From the NCBI RefSeq assembly GCF_963667135.1, contig NZ_OY762974.1, positions 2,108,001-2,172,000 on the forward strand: DNA of 64,000 nucleotides. The letters are read 5' to 3'. Within the stretch, counting starts at the first letter, position 1, and each line of letters starts with the position of its first letter. Shown one piece after another: positions 24,125-33,389 of the stretch. The DNA is from an uncultured Macellibacteroides sp. Lineage in GTDB: Bacteria > Bacteroidota > Bacteroidia > Bacteroidales > Tannerellaceae. The notes beneath the pieces are model-generated. The model searched no databases, was not told the origin of the DNA, and worked only from the letters and a program-made list of their open reading frames with translations. The position numbers and the translations under genes were made by a program.

Positions 24125-26461
24125 ATGTTAAAAACCTCTTTTATTATAATTTTTCGAAACTGGTGGCGAAATAAAACTTTTGCATTTATCGCTATAATAA
24201 GTTTAACGGTTGGCATTGCTTTTACGAATATGCTGGTCGCCTTTGTTACCCATGAATATAATATTGAATGTAAAAATCCTAAAAAAGATCGTATTATCTG
24301 GTCTATGCAGGATTTGCCTTCAAAGCCTGGCGAAAAGGTTGCATACATGCAATCCGGGATTCCCCAACAATTAAAGGAAAAGTATCCTGAAGTTGAAGAT
24401 TTTTTGCAACTGAATAGTTTTCCAGTTAAGTATATTGAAGTTGGTCATCAAAAATTTGATCCAATAGAGATAATTAATGTCAATCCCTCGTTTCCGATTT
24501 TCTTCCCTTACGAGCTTCTATACGGAACGTGGGATACGTTTGACAATCCTCGCTCGATTGCTCTGAGTGAAAAGCAAGCCGGCAAATTATTTGGAAAGGA
24601 GAATGCAATAGGTAAGGAGATACTTTTGGGCGTGGAAGACTACGACAATAAGGTGACTAAGCAAGTATATGTTGTAAATGCAGTAGTAAAGGAGCGAAGT
24701 CAATCGGCCGTTGGTTTTGACGGACTTATCTATGACGCTGAAAGCATGTGGGGTGGAGCTACGCTTTTATTGATGACTCAAGATTCAGATTTAAAGCGTT
24801 TTGAAGCGAAAGTAAATGATGATAAAATTCAAACATTGGCTGGGGGGAAATATTCCTTTATTACTCTGGATAATGCCTTATCCACTACTTATAATCAACA
24901 GACCTTAAGTTATTGGCATTGCAGAAAAGACAACTTATTAATGGTTGGATTGATCTCGGCCATCCTTGTTTTGTTTATTGCTGTTTTTAATTATTTGAAT
25001 ATGAGTTTATCACGTGTGATGCAACAACAGAAGACTTTACAAACGCAAAAGCTTATGGGAGCTACACAACGAGAGATCCGTATCCAGTTGTTTGGAGATC
25101 TCTTTTTTATGGTTATTATCGCCTTCTTACTGTCATTATTGTTAGTGAATGATTTCCTTCCAATCTTTAATAAGATCGTTTCATCTGAGTTTTCATCATC
25201 CTATTTTTATAGTAAAGAATTTTTTCCGTATAGCGTAAGTATCTCATTATTTCTTACAATTACCGCTTCATTGTTTATCAGTTTGAAATTAAGTAAAGTC
25301 AATACAGATTATTCTAAATCATATTTCGTGAAACAAAAAAACAAATGGGTTGGAACCTTGGTTTCTGTCCAATTTGTGATAGCCATCATATTGTTAATTG
25401 CGATGTTCACTGCAAACAGCCAGCTGAAGTTATTGGAAAGGGGAGGAGATAGGTATCGTGATGTTGTTGAACTAAGCGGTGATAAGATCCGAATAAAATC
25501 GTTGAAATCTGCTATTACATCTGTTTCGGGAGTTACAGGAGTCTCAATGTCCGATGTTTCTCTTCTAAACTCATGGATTATGCATGCAGATATGAAAAAA
25601 GAAGATGGTATAGGATTTCAGTCTGCTATATTGAATTTATCAGGGGATACCGGCTTAATCAGAGTTTTGAAGATTGAACAGATTGCAGGTGGTTCATGGG
25701 AAAAGATCAATGATAAATATTCTAACGCTGTTTTTGTAAATAAAACATTTGCCGATCTTGTTGCTGAAACTCCGGACGATTTGCTTGGAGAGCCTTTGCA
25801 GAAATATGTGAATTCTGGTGATACATTATCTGTGATTGCAGGTGTAGTTCGTGATTTTTATGTTAACTCACTGGAAGAAAAGATACTACCAGTAATAATT
25901 ACTCAACCCAAATTGCGGGGAAACGGGACAGTATCTATGCAAATTCGATTGGATGGAAGAGATAATGATGAAACCATAAATGATATTAAATTACTCTGGC
26001 AGCAATATGTTCCGGATGAGTATTTTTCTTATTCAGAGATGTATGAAACGTTTGTTAAACGCAATGGTAAAATTATTGAGATGACTTCACTACTTCGGAT
26101 GTATTCAATTATAAGTATTTTACTTATATGTTTTGGTTTGTTTGGAATATCTTATTACTCTGTTCGCCAGCGTACAAAGGAAATTGCCATTCGAAAAATT
26201 AACGGAGCGAAAACGTATCAAGTCGTAGGTCTGTTGGTTAAGCCTATATTTTTGTGGATTGCGATTAGCTCTGTCGTGGCAGTTCCACTGGCCTATATAT
26301 TATCGGAACGGTGGTTACAAGAATTTGTTTACCGTATTGATATTTCTTTTTTTTCATGCTTTAGTTCATTACTTTTAGTATCTGTTGTTTCTCTTGTTTC
26401 GGTAAGCGCAATTACATGGAAGTCGGCTTTAAGTAATCCGGTGGATAGTTTAAGAATATGA
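24125..26461 (+). CDS. ABC exporter permease, FtsX/MacB type (second)
   Basis: This is a 778-residue paralogue of the first permease with the same eight-helix layout: a first helix near 18-40 (FAFIAIISLTVGIAF), a periplasmic domain, helices near 280, 330 and 380, a fifth near 415 (VQFVIAIILLIAMF), a second periplasmic domain, and three C-terminal helices with RTKEIAIRKINGAK. The gene ends the operon. Two non-identical FtsX permeases with one ATPase suggest a heteromeric exporter. No terminator hairpin was seen after it. Confidence 0.9.
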   Translation: MLKTSFIIIFRNWWRNKTFAFIAIISLTVGIAFTNMLVAFVTHEYNIECKNPKKDRIIWSMQDLPSKPGEKVAYMQSGIPQQLKEKYPEVEDFLQLNSFPVKYIEVGHQKFDPIEIINVNPSFPIFFPYELLYGTWDTFDNPRSIALSEKQAGKLFGKENAIGKEILLGVEDYDNKVTKQVYVVNAVVKERSQSAVGFDGLIYDAESMWGGATLLLMTQDSDLKRFEAKVNDDKIQTLAGGKYSFITLDNALSTTYNQQTLSYWHCRKDNLLMVGLISAILVLFIAVFNYLNMSLSRVMQQQKTLQTQKLMGATQREIRIQLFGDLFFMVIIAFLLSLLLVNDFLPIFNKIVSSEFSSSYFYSKEFFPYSVSISLFLTITASLFISLKLSKVNTDYSKSYFVKQKNKWVGTLVSVQFVIAIILLIAMFTANSQLKLLERGGDRYRDVVELSGDKIRIKSLKSAITSVSGVTGVSMSDVSLLNSWIMHADMKKEDGIGFQSAILNLSGDTGLIRVLKIEQIAGGSWEKINDKYSNAVFVNKTFADLVAETPDDLLGEPLQKYVNSGDTLSVIAGVVRDFYVNSLEEKILPVIITQPKLRGNGTVSMQIRLDGRDNDETINDIKLLWQQYVPDEYFSYSEMYETFVKRNGKIIEMTSLLRMYSIISILLICFGLFGISYYSVRQRTKEIAIRKINGAKTYQVVGLLVKPIFLWIAISSVVAVPLAYILSERWLQEFVYRIDISFFSCFSSLLLVSVVSLVSVSAITWKSALSNPVDSLRI

Positions 26462-26652
26462 AAAGCTGATTAAACCGATTGATCTGATTGGGCAATATAA
26501 TAGAAAGAATAACAGTTGACTGTTTATCAGAAATCATGAGGTAATTAGATTATTTACATAAAATTTGTAGGATAAATTAGCATTAAATATTTATTTATTT
26601 CCGATATTGCTAACCGATAATTTATATTTATTATACTACTAAATATGTTTTA

Positions 26653-27198
26653 ATGGAATCTTTAAATAAACTAAGAGATGAACTTTCGCTTAAAGCCAGG
26701 AATGGCATTGATTTTACTCTGTCGGCAACCCTAATTTGGCTTTTGGTGGCTGTAATCTGGTCCCTTTCGATCGAATCATACTATAAATCCGTTTTGGTTT
26801 TTATGGTAAGTTCTTTGTTGCTTCCCACTGCTCTTGGTTTGTCTAAATTGTTGAAAACCAAATGGAAAATAGAAGAAAATCCTTTGCAGCCTTTAGGGCT
26901 TTGGCTAAACTTCGCGCAATTGTTCTATTTTCCATTTCTTATATTCACGTTGGTTAAAATGCCCGATTACTTTATCATGACCTATGCCATCATCACCGGC
27001 GCACATCTTTTTCCCTATGCCTGGTTATATAAAACAAAGTGGTATGCGATTCTTGCAGGAGTGATTGCTGTTGGAGCCTTGATTCTTGCTCTCATATTGC
27101 CAAGCGAACAGATGTTTATTGTGGCATTATATACCAGTTTCTTATTGTTTGTTTTAACAGTCGGACTCTATTTCGATGTAAAGAGACGTAAAAGATAA
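26653..27198 (+). CDS. DUF7010-like membrane protein of unknown function
   Basis: This is a 181-residue protein with about five to six membrane helices between residues 20 and 175 and a basic C-terminus (KRRKR). The start ESLNKLRDELSLKARNGIDF and the hydrophobic pattern resemble the uncharacterised DUF7010 family; this is recall, not a search. No catalytic motif is visible. It converges with the EFR1 gene, the stops being 2 bp apart. A 190-bp AT-rich gap separates it from the exporter operon, so it probably has its own promoter. Confidence 0.6.
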   Translation: MESLNKLRDELSLKARNGIDFTLSATLIWLLVAVIWSLSIESYYKSVLVFMVSSLLLPTALGLSKLLKTKWKIEENPLQPLGLWLNFAQLFYFPFLIFTLVKMPDYFIMTYAIITGAHLFPYAWLYKTKWYAILAGVIAVGALILALILPSEQMFIVALYTSFLLFVLTVGLYFDVKRRKR

Positions 27199-27200
27199 AA

Positions 27201-28220
27201 TTATTTGCTTTTATACCTTCCCCAAAATTTGTAATGAGTAAGGGAGGTGAATGAAATTATCTTGCTTAAAACTTTGTTCTTCAGTATAAATTGCTGTATC
27301 CGATAAAAGATACAGATTAAAGCTAAAAAGATAAGATTAAACAGCACAAAATTAACTGCCCAATGTCGAATACCTACAGGCAATACTTCATGAAAGAGAT
27401 AGGTCGATAGAACAGATGTAATAAATAGTACGATGATCCATAAACCGTGAGTTGTTTCAATGGCATTGGTTGGACAATTATTCATGCACCGCATACAGCT
27501 TTCACATTTGAATGTCCAAAACGGACGTTCATCCTTTTTTGTAATGGCCTTTACCGGACATTGGTTAATACACAGATCGCAGTTTGTGCAATGATCTGAT
27601 GCGTAATAAGATTTTGCGAAAAAGTATCTGCCAATATAATAGTAAGCTAAAGCTATGGGAGAGATCAGTATATCTTGTACAATATCCTTATTCGAAGCAA
27701 AATCGGTTTTTCCGGTATTCAGTCGCTCAAAATGTTTTATCACTTTGGAGTGGTTCTTTGTATAGATAAATTCAACAGAATTACGTCTTAGTGCCGGATG
27801 AATCGAAATCCAGTTCGATGGCATATCGAAAGGTATTTGCCCTATAACTTTATATCCTTTTTTCTTTAAAATGGATGAAGTAAGCATAAAAGCAGCACCT
27901 GTTAAGCCAGGTATCACATAATCGAAAAATTTTATCCCGGCTCTTGTATTCATTAAAACAACCCGATTCTTTCCGTCAGGGAGGTTCCGAATAAAGTTTA
28001 AGGTGATTTTAGGGAAGTTAAAACCATGTATTGGAGAGATTATTCCGATGGTTGCTTTGTGATCAACAGTTTGTAAGGTTGAAATATCTGTTGTTGCAAT
28101 ATCGTATAAGTGACATATAATATTGCTTTCCAATGCAAACTCAGAAAGCCATAAAGCAATTCTTTTGGAATTTCCTGTTCCTGAAAAATAGAATACGATT
28201 AGTTTGTCAATGTGGTTCAT
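27201..28220 (-). CDS. EFR1-type ferredoxin with flavodoxin-like domain
   Basis: This is a 339-residue protein. The N-terminus is flavodoxin-like (IVFYFSGTGNSKRIALWL binds FMN phosphate). The middle holds two 4Fe-4S clusters: CTNCDLCINQCP and CESCMRCMNNCP at about residues 210-255. The C-terminus has two hydrophobic helices (WIIVLFITSVLSTYLF and a second), so it is membrane-anchored. This is the architecture annotated as EFR1-family ferredoxin. It probably moves electrons between flavin and iron-sulfur partners; the partner is unknown. It is monocistronic. Confidence 0.85.
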   Translation of the reverse strand: MNHIDKLIVFYFSGTGNSKRIALWLSEFALESNIICHLYDIATTDISTLQTVDHKATIGIISPIHGFNFPKITLNFIRNLPDGKNRVVLMNTRAGIKFFDYVIPGLTGAAFMLTSSILKKKGYKVIGQIPFDMPSNWISIHPALRRNSVEFIYTKNHSKVIKHFERLNTGKTDFASNKDIVQDILISPIALAYYYIGRYFFAKSYYASDHCTNCDLCINQCPVKAITKKDERPFWTFKCESCMRCMNNCPTNAIETTHGLWIIVLFITSVLSTYLFHEVLPVGIRHWAVNFVLFNLIFLALICIFYRIQQFILKNKVLSKIISFTSLTHYKFWGRYKSK

Positions 28221-28380
28221 TCCCTTCCTTATTGGTTTATATGGTTAGAAGTCACAAATTTATAATAAACATTGAGTTGAGGCATTATTAAGCCCTGAGT
28301 TTTATTTGGAAATCTACACAATGGGATACCAACCGGAAATTCATCCTGACCCGAAATTCTTGGAAGAATCAGGTATAAAT

Positions 28381-28409
28381 AAAAAAAAGGAGAGTAAAAA
28401 TTACTCTCC
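28381..28409 (-). terminator. Terminator of the tRNA-Val pair
   Basis: On the minus strand GGAGAGTAA (28409-28401) pairs with TTACTCTCC (28397-28389) and is followed by eight T (28388-28381). Confidence 0.9.
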
Positions 28410-28415
28410 TTTTTG

Positions 28416-28490
28416 TGGGCGTTGACGGATTCGAACCGCCGACCCTCTGCTTGTAAGGCAGATGCTCTGAACCAGCTGAGCTAAACGCCC
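28416..28490 (-). tRNA. tRNA-Val (anticodon TAC), copy 2
   Basis: A 75-nt tRNA: acceptor GGGCGTT/AACGCCC, anticodon stem TCTGC/GCAGA with loop CTTACAA, T loop TTCGAAT and discriminator A. CCA is not encoded. It is identical to the copy 24 bp upstream. Confidence 0.96.
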
Positions 28491-28514
28491 GAATGTTTTT
28501 TTATTTATGAAAGG

Positions 28515-28589
28515 TGGGCGTTGACGGATTCGAACCGCCGACCCTCTGCTTGTAAGGCAGATGCTCTGAACCAGCTGAGCTAAACGCCC
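28515..28589 (-). tRNA. tRNA-Val (anticodon TAC), copy 1
   Basis: Identical in sequence to the following copy at 28416-28490 and transcribed first. The two probably share one promoter and one terminator. Confidence 0.96.
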
Positions 28590-28635
28590 TTTCACAAAAT
28601 TTTATTTTCGTTGTGTCTTTCTCTTTAAGACGGTG

Positions 28636-28666
28636 CAAAGATACGGGATTATTTTTTCCCTCCAAA
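28636..28666 (-). promoter_or_regulatory. Promoter of the tRNA-Val pair
   Basis: On the minus strand TTTG (28666-28663), a 19-nt spacer and TATCTTTG (28643-28636) form a full Bacteroidetes promoter, about 45 nt before the first tRNA. Confidence 0.85.
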
Positions 28667-28725
28667 CTTTTCAGCCAAAAAATTAAAAAAAAATGCATGT
28701 TCACTGGTTTCTCGACAATAATCGT

Positions 28726-28733
28726 TACCTTTG
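28726..28733 (+). promoter_or_regulatory. -7 box of purB
   Basis: TACCTTTG matches TAnnTTTG and lies 22 nt before the purB ATG at 28756. It lies downstream of an alternative in-frame ATG at 28693, which argues for the later start. Confidence 0.7.
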
Positions 28734-28755
28734 CATCTCTATATTAATACAGTAT

Positions 28756-30099
28756 ATGAAATTTTCAACACTGACAGCCATTTCGCCTGTAGACGGGCGC
28801 TACAGAAACAAAGTAGAAGGTTTAGCAGCCTACTTTTCCGAGTACGCACTCATCAAATACAGAGTGCAGGTAGAAATTGAGTATTTTATTACGCTTGCAG
28901 AATTTTTGCCTCAGCTAAATACTTTAACATCCCCTTCTATAAAGGAGGATCTTAGAAAAATTTATAAAGAGTTTTCCCTGGAAGATGCTTCACGCATTAA
29001 GGATATTGAGAGTACAACAAATCATGATGTTAAAGCTGTAGAGTATTTCATAAAAGAAAAGTTTGATTTGCTTTCTCTTCAGGATTACAAAGAGTTTATC
29101 CATTTTGGCCTTACATCCCAGGATATTAATAATACCTCTGTGCCTCTTTCTGTGAAAGATGCGTTGACTGAAGTATATTATCCTTCTTTGCAAGAGGTGA
29201 TTGACCTTCTGAAACATTATGCCAATGAATGGATGGAAATCCCAATGTTGGCTAAAACGCATGGCCAACCCGCTTCTCCAACCCGTTTGGGAAAGGAAAT
29301 TATGGTGTTTGTTTACAGACTTGAGCAACAGCTTTCTTTGCTGAAAACAATTCCGTTGTCTGCTAAGTTCGGTGGAGCTACAGGTAATTTTAATGCTCAT
29401 CATGTGGCTTATCCTGCTTATGATTGGCGTGCTTTTGGTAATAAGTTTGTAAATAATGTGTTGGGTTTGCACCGTGAGGAGTGGACTACCCAAATCTCCA
29501 ATTATGATAATCTGGCAGCAGTTTTTGATGGAATGAAGCGTATCAATACTATATTGATCGACTTGAACCGCGATTTCTGGCAGTATATTTCCATGGAGTA
29601 CTTTAAACAGCAAATTAAAGCCGGAGAAGTTGGTTCTTCTGCAATGCCGCATAAAGTTAATCCAATTGATTTCGAAAATGCAGAAGGAAACCTTGGTATC
29701 GCCAATGCTATTTTAGAACATCTGGCATCCAAATTGCCGGTATCAAGACTTCAACGAGACCTTACAGACTCTACCGTTTTAAGAAATGTTGGAGTTCCAA
29801 TGGCACATATTGAAATTGCATTTAAAAGTTTAACAAAAGGCCTGGGTAAATTGTTATTAAATGAACAAGCACTATACCGTGATCTTGATGCATGTTGGGC
29901 AGTTGTTGCAGAAGGTATACAAACCATATTACGCAGAGAAGGATATCCAAAACCTTATGAAGCTTTAAAAGCGCTGACAAGAACAAACGAAGGAATTACA
30001 GCCCAGTCAATCAGTAGTTTTATAGATGAATTACAGGTAAGTGAAGCAGTGAAAAAAGAATTAAAGGCGATAACGCCACATAATTATACAGGAGTTTAG
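28756..30099 (+). CDS. purB: Adenylosuccinate lyase
   Basis: PurB performs two beta-eliminations in purine synthesis (SAICAR to AICAR, and adenylosuccinate to AMP). The 447-residue protein carries the superfamily signature SSAMPHKVNPIDFENAEGN (catalytic Ser loop), THGQPASPTRLGKE and TTNHDVKAVEYFI, matching the E. coli-like PurB subgroup. The start at 28756 gives the family N-terminus MKFSTLTAISPVDGRY. It is followed by the pseudouridine synthase gene after 58 bp. Confidence 0.96.
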   Translation: MKFSTLTAISPVDGRYRNKVEGLAAYFSEYALIKYRVQVEIEYFITLAEFLPQLNTLTSPSIKEDLRKIYKEFSLEDASRIKDIESTTNHDVKAVEYFIKEKFDLLSLQDYKEFIHFGLTSQDINNTSVPLSVKDALTEVYYPSLQEVIDLLKHYANEWMEIPMLAKTHGQPASPTRLGKEIMVFVYRLEQQLSLLKTIPLSAKFGGATGNFNAHHVAYPAYDWRAFGNKFVNNVLGLHREEWTTQISNYDNLAAVFDGMKRINTILIDLNRDFWQYISMEYFKQQIKAGEVGSSAMPHKVNPIDFENAEGNLGIANAILEHLASKLPVSRLQRDLTDSTVLRNVGVPMAHIEIAFKSLTKGLGKLLLNEQALYRDLDACWAVVAEGIQTILRREGYPKPYEALKALTRTNEGITAQSISSFIDELQVSEAVKKELKAITPHNYTGV

Positions 30100-30157
30100 T
30101 GTTAAAAAAAGGCAGCCGTGAGGTTGCAAGTAATTACTTATTATTCAATTTTATCAA

Positions 30158-31849
30158 ATGAGCACAGAAGAAAGAGATGAATCTCAACCGCGTCCGAGAA
30201 AGATAATTCCAAGTATCAGACGGGAAAACACAGACCAGGAAGGTGAAAGAAGACCTTACAATCAGGATTACAACAGACCTGAGGGAAACAACTATGAACG
30301 TAGACCTTATAGCCGACCCGAACGTGATGATCGTGGCGGTTACAGATCTTATGGCGAAAATCGTCCGTCTTATGGAGAAAACCGAAATTCGTACGGAAAC
30401 AGTGATCGTCCGTCTCGTCCCGAAAGACGCCCTTATGGCGAAGGGGAGGGTGGAAACGCACGTCCTTCGTTCGGAAACAACCGCCCTTCTTATGGAAACA
30501 GAGAAGGTGGAGGAGGATACAACAAACCATCGTATGGTAATCGTCCTTCTTATGGAAACAGTGATCGTCCGCAACGTCCTTCTTACGGAAACAGCGACCG
30601 TCCCTCTTATGGAAACAGTGATCGTCCACAACGTCCGTCTTACGGAAACAGCGATCGCCCATCTTATGGCAACAGTGATCGTCCGCAACGTCCGTCTTAT
30701 GGCAACAGCGATCGCCCATCCTATGGTAATCGTCCTTCTTATGGAAATAATGAAAGGAGTTATGGAAATGAACAGCGTCCGTTTAACAGACCGTCGAGAC
30801 CTAATTTTGATAACAGGCCCTCTCGTCCTTTTCCTAATTCCAGCACAACCGGCGACGGACAGACTGGCGAAGATGGTGTAAAGAAAAGAAGACCACGTGT
30901 AGGAGATACTCGTGTTAATTCATATGATACTCGTGATAGCCGCGATAATCGCGGTGGAGGAGGATACAACAAGCCATCTTATGGTAATCGTCCTTCGTAT
31001 GGCAACAACCGTGGCGGAGGTGGTTATGGAAATAACCGTCCGCAACAACGTCGTACAAGCGATTATAATCCTAATGCAAAATATAACCTGCAGAAGCAGC
31101 TTAAGTATAAGGAAGTTCTGGCCGATCCAAATGAACCGATTCGTTTGAACAAGTTCTTATCAAATGCCGGAGTTTGTTCAAGACGCGAAGCTGATGAGTT
31201 TATCCAGAATGGAGCTGTAAAGGTTAACGATATTGTAGTAACCGAATTAGGTACTAAAATTACTCGTGCCGACAAGGTTGAATTCCAGGATAAGCAAGTT
31301 CAGATTGAGAGCAAGGTTTATATTTTGCTTAACAAACCAAAGAACTGTGTAACAACTTCGGATGATCCTCAGGAGCGTTTAACCGTTATGGATCTTGTAA
31401 AGAATGCTTGTACCGAGCGTATTTATCCTGTAGGTCGTCTTGACCGTAACACAACTGGTGTTTTGTTGCTTACTAATGATGGTGATCTTGCTTCAAAGCT
31501 TACTCATCCATCGTTCAAGAAGAAGAAAATTTACCATGTTTGGCTTGATAAAAACGTGTCGATTGAAGATATGGAAAAGATTGCTAACGGAATAGAATTG
31601 GAAGATGGAGAGATTCATGCTGATGCTATCAGTTACGCAAGCGAAGAAGATAAGAGTCAGGTTGGAATCGAAATTCACTCCGGCCGTAATCGTATAGTAC
31701 GTCGTATATTCGAATCTTTGGGATATCATGTTGTTAAGCTTGACCGCGTTTACTTCGCTGGCTTGACAAAGAAAAACCTGAGTCGTGGTAAATGGCGTTA
31801 TTTGAACGAAAGAGAAGTGAATGCACTTCGAATGGGTGCATTTGAATAA
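30158..31849 (+). CDS. 23S rRNA pseudouridine synthase (RsuA/RluB family) with long SYGN-repeat N-terminus
   Basis: This is a 563-residue protein. The C-terminal 240 residues are a normal RluB/RsuA enzyme: an S4 RNA-binding domain (IRLNKFLSNAGVCSRREAD, from about 325) and the catalytic domain with GRLDRNTTG (Asp near residue 429) and GRNRIVRRIFESLG. The N-terminal 310 residues are low complexity, rich in Arg, Gly, Ser, Tyr, Asn and Pro, with repeated RPSYGNSDRP units and GGGGY blocks. Between about 30541 and 30740 the DNA repeats with a 57-bp period (19 codons). The enzyme turns a specific uridine of 23S rRNA into pseudouridine; the extension probably binds RNA or drives assembly, which is inference. 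Similar extensions occur in other Bacteroidales homologues. Confidence 0.92.
   Translation: MSTEERDESQPRPRKIIPSIRRENTDQEGERRPYNQDYNRPEGNNYERRPYSRPERDDRGGYRSYGENRPSYGENRNSYGNSDRPSRPERRPYGEGEGGNARPSFGNNRPSYGNREGGGGYNKPSYGNRPSYGNSDRPQRPSYGNSDRPSYGNSDRPQRPSYGNSDRPSYGNSDRPQRPSYGNSDRPSYGNRPSYGNNERSYGNEQRPFNRPSRPNFDNRPSRPFPNSSTTGDGQTGEDGVKKRRPRVGDTRVNSYDTRDSRDNRGGGGYNKPSYGNRPSYGNNRGGGGYGNNRPQQRRTSDYNPNAKYNLQKQLKYKEVLADPNEPIRLNKFLSNAGVCSRREADEFIQNGAVKVNDIVVTELGTKITRADKVEFQDKQVQIESKVYILLNKPKNCVTTSDDPQERLTVMDLVKNACTERIYPVGRLDRNTTGVLLLTNDGDLASKLTHPSFKKKKIYHVWLDKNVSIEDMEKIANGIELEDGEIHADAISYASEEDKSQVGIEIHSGRNRIVRRIFESLGYHVVKLDRVYFAGLTKKNLSRGKWRYLNEREVNALRMGAFE
30541..30740 (+). repeat. In-frame tandem repeat encoding RPSYGNSDRP units
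   Basis: About three and a half copies of a 57-bp unit (19 codons, alternating RPQRPSYGNSD and RPSYGNSD) lie inside the pseudouridine synthase gene. Copies differ mainly at third codon positions, so the protein repeat is under selection or gene conversion is imperfect. The region may vary in copy number between strains. Confidence 0.8.
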
Positions 31850-31859
31850 TATTACAGGC

Positions 31860-31887
31860 ATAGCCGGTTTGAGATATAATCGGCTAT
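31860..31887 (+). terminator. Weak hairpin between the pseudouridine synthase gene and asnS
   Basis: ATAGCCG (31860-31866) pairs with CGGCTAT (31881-31887), followed by CTTGTTT. It may be a partial terminator or an RNA-processing hairpin within an operon. Confidence 0.4.
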
Positions 31888-31910
31888 CTTGTTTAATTAC
31901 CTAAGAAAAA

Positions 31911-33326
31911 ATGGAAAAAATGGAAACCATTATCAGAACAAAAATTGTAGATGTACTTAAAAGTGACACTTTTGGTACGCCCGTTAACGTTAAAGGCTGG
32001 GTTCGTACCCGCCGGGGTAGTAAACAAGTTAGTTTTATCGCGTTGAATGACGGATCTACAATTAATAATGTTCAAATTGTTGTTGATGTTGATCATTTTG
32101 GCGAAGAGTATTTAAAACCTATTACTACCGGTGCTTGTATTAGTGTTAATGGATTGCTGGTTGAATCTCAGGGACAAGGTCAGAAGGCCGAAATTCATGC
32201 AACAGAAATTCTTATTTACGGAACAGCCGATCCTGCTACTTACCCGTTGCAGAAGAAAGGGCATTCCCTTGAATTTTTGCGTGAAATAGCTCATTTGCGT
32301 CCACGTACCAATACATTTGGTGCCATATTCCGCATCCGCCACAATATGGCGATTGCTATCCATCAATTCTTTCATGAAAGAGGATTCTTTTATTTTCATA
32401 CGCCGATTATTACTGCTTCCGACTGCGAAGGTGCTGGTCAGATGTTTCAGGTTACAACTTTAAATCTCTATGATTTGAAGAAAAACGAAGAAGGATCTAT
32501 CGTTTATGATAATGACTTTTTTGGAAAACAAGCCAGTCTTACTGTTTCCGGACAGCTTGAAGGTGAATTGGCTGCTATGTCAATGGGCTCTATTTATACT
32601 TTTGGTCCTACTTTCAGAGCAGAAAATTCAAATACTCCAAGACACTTGGCCGAGTTTTGGATGATCGAACCGGAAGTTGCATTCAACGAGATTTCAGAAA
32701 ACATGCAGTTGGCTGAAGACTTTATTAAATATTGTATTAAGTGGGCTCTGGATAATTGCATGGAAGACATCCAGTTCTTATGCAATATGTATGATAAAGA
32801 GCTTGTAGAGCGCCTGCAGTTTGTTTTGAAAAATAGTTTTGTTCGTCTTGGTTATACTGAGGGCGTTAAAATATTGGAAGAAGCGGTTGCTAAGGGTCAC
32901 AAGTTTGAATTCCCAATTTTCTGGGGAGCCGATCTTGCTGCCGAACATGAACGTTTTCTTGTTGAAAATCATTTTAAATGTCCTGTTATTCTTACGGATT
33001 ACCCGAAAGAGATCAAGTCATTCTATATGAAACAGAATGAAGACGGTAAGACTGTGAGGGCTATGGATGTATTATTCCCAAAAATCGGTGAAATAATCGG
33101 TGGTTCACAACGTGAGGAAGATTACGAAAAATTATCTGCCAGGGCAAAAGAAATGGGTGTTCCCGAAAAAGATATTTGGTGGTATATGGATACACGTCGT
33201 TTTGGAACAGCTCCGCATTCGGGCTTTGGTCTGGGATTCGAACGGTTGTTGCTTTTTGTAACTGGTATGACTAATATTCGCGACGTAATTCCTTTCCCAC
33301 GTACTCCGAATAGTGCAGAATTTTGA
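31911..33326 (+). CDS. asnS: Asparaginyl-tRNA synthetase
   Basis: AsnRS charges tRNA-Asn. The 471-residue class IIb enzyme has an OB-fold anticodon domain ([20 protein letters not shown]), motif 2 ([20 protein letters not shown]) and motif 3 ([13 protein letters not shown]). The sequence follows Bacteroides AsnS throughout. Two ATGs (31911, 31920) are possible; the first is used here. The presence of both AsnRS and AsnA indicates direct asparagine charging. A perfect terminator follows. Confidence 0.97.
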   Translation: MEKMETIIRTKIVDVLKSDTFGTPVNVKGWVRTRRGSKQVSFIALNDGSTINNVQIVVDVDHFGEEYLKPITTGACISVNGLLVESQGQGQKAEIHATEILIYGTADPATYPLQKKGHSLEFLREIAHLRPRTNTFGAIFRIRHNMAIAIHQFFHERGFFYFHTPIITASDCEGAGQMFQVTTLNLYDLKKNEEGSIVYDNDFFGKQASLTVSGQLEGELAAMSMGSIYTFGPTFRAENSNTPRHLAEFWMIEPEVAFNEISENMQLAEDFIKYCIKWALDNCMEDIQFLCNMYDKELVERLQFVLKNSFVRLGYTEGVKILEEAVAKGHKFEFPIFWGADLAAEHERFLVENHFKCPVILTDYPKEIKSFYMKQNEDGKTVRAMDVLFPKIGEIIGGSQREEDYEKLSARAKEMGVPEKDIWWYMDTRRFGTAPHSGFGLGFERLLLFVTGMTNIRDVIPFPRTPNSAEF

Positions 33327-33345
33327 TACGTATTCTGTGTCATAT

Positions 33346-33389
33346 ATAAAAAAGGTCCGGTCTCATTATTGAGACCGGACCTTTTTTAT
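33346..33389. terminator. Bidirectional terminator after asnS
   Basis: Arms of 20 bp (33346-33365 and 33370-33389) with a 4-nt loop contain GGTCCGGTCTCA/TGAGACCGGACC and A/T tracts. It separates the convergent asnS and lrp-like genes. Confidence 0.9.

Noticed and set aside
28401..28704. Open frames on the minus strand over the tRNA-Val pair
   Set aside because: They translate the tRNAs themselves; the repeated peptide just reflects the tRNA duplication.
28990..29652. 220-codon antisense frame in purB
   Set aside because: purB is highly conserved over this stretch; the antisense product has no family-like features.
30066..30077. GGCGATAACGCC, similar to the enhancer-like palindrome
   Set aside because: It lies in the conserved coding end of purB (Ala-Ile-Thr-Pro codons) and lacks the outer bases of the site.
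30134..30719. Long minus-strand frames rich in Thr/Val/Ile or His/Asp opposite the SYGN repeat
   Set aside because: Repetitive composition is a by-product of the repeat codons on the plus strand, which encode a family-conserved protein.
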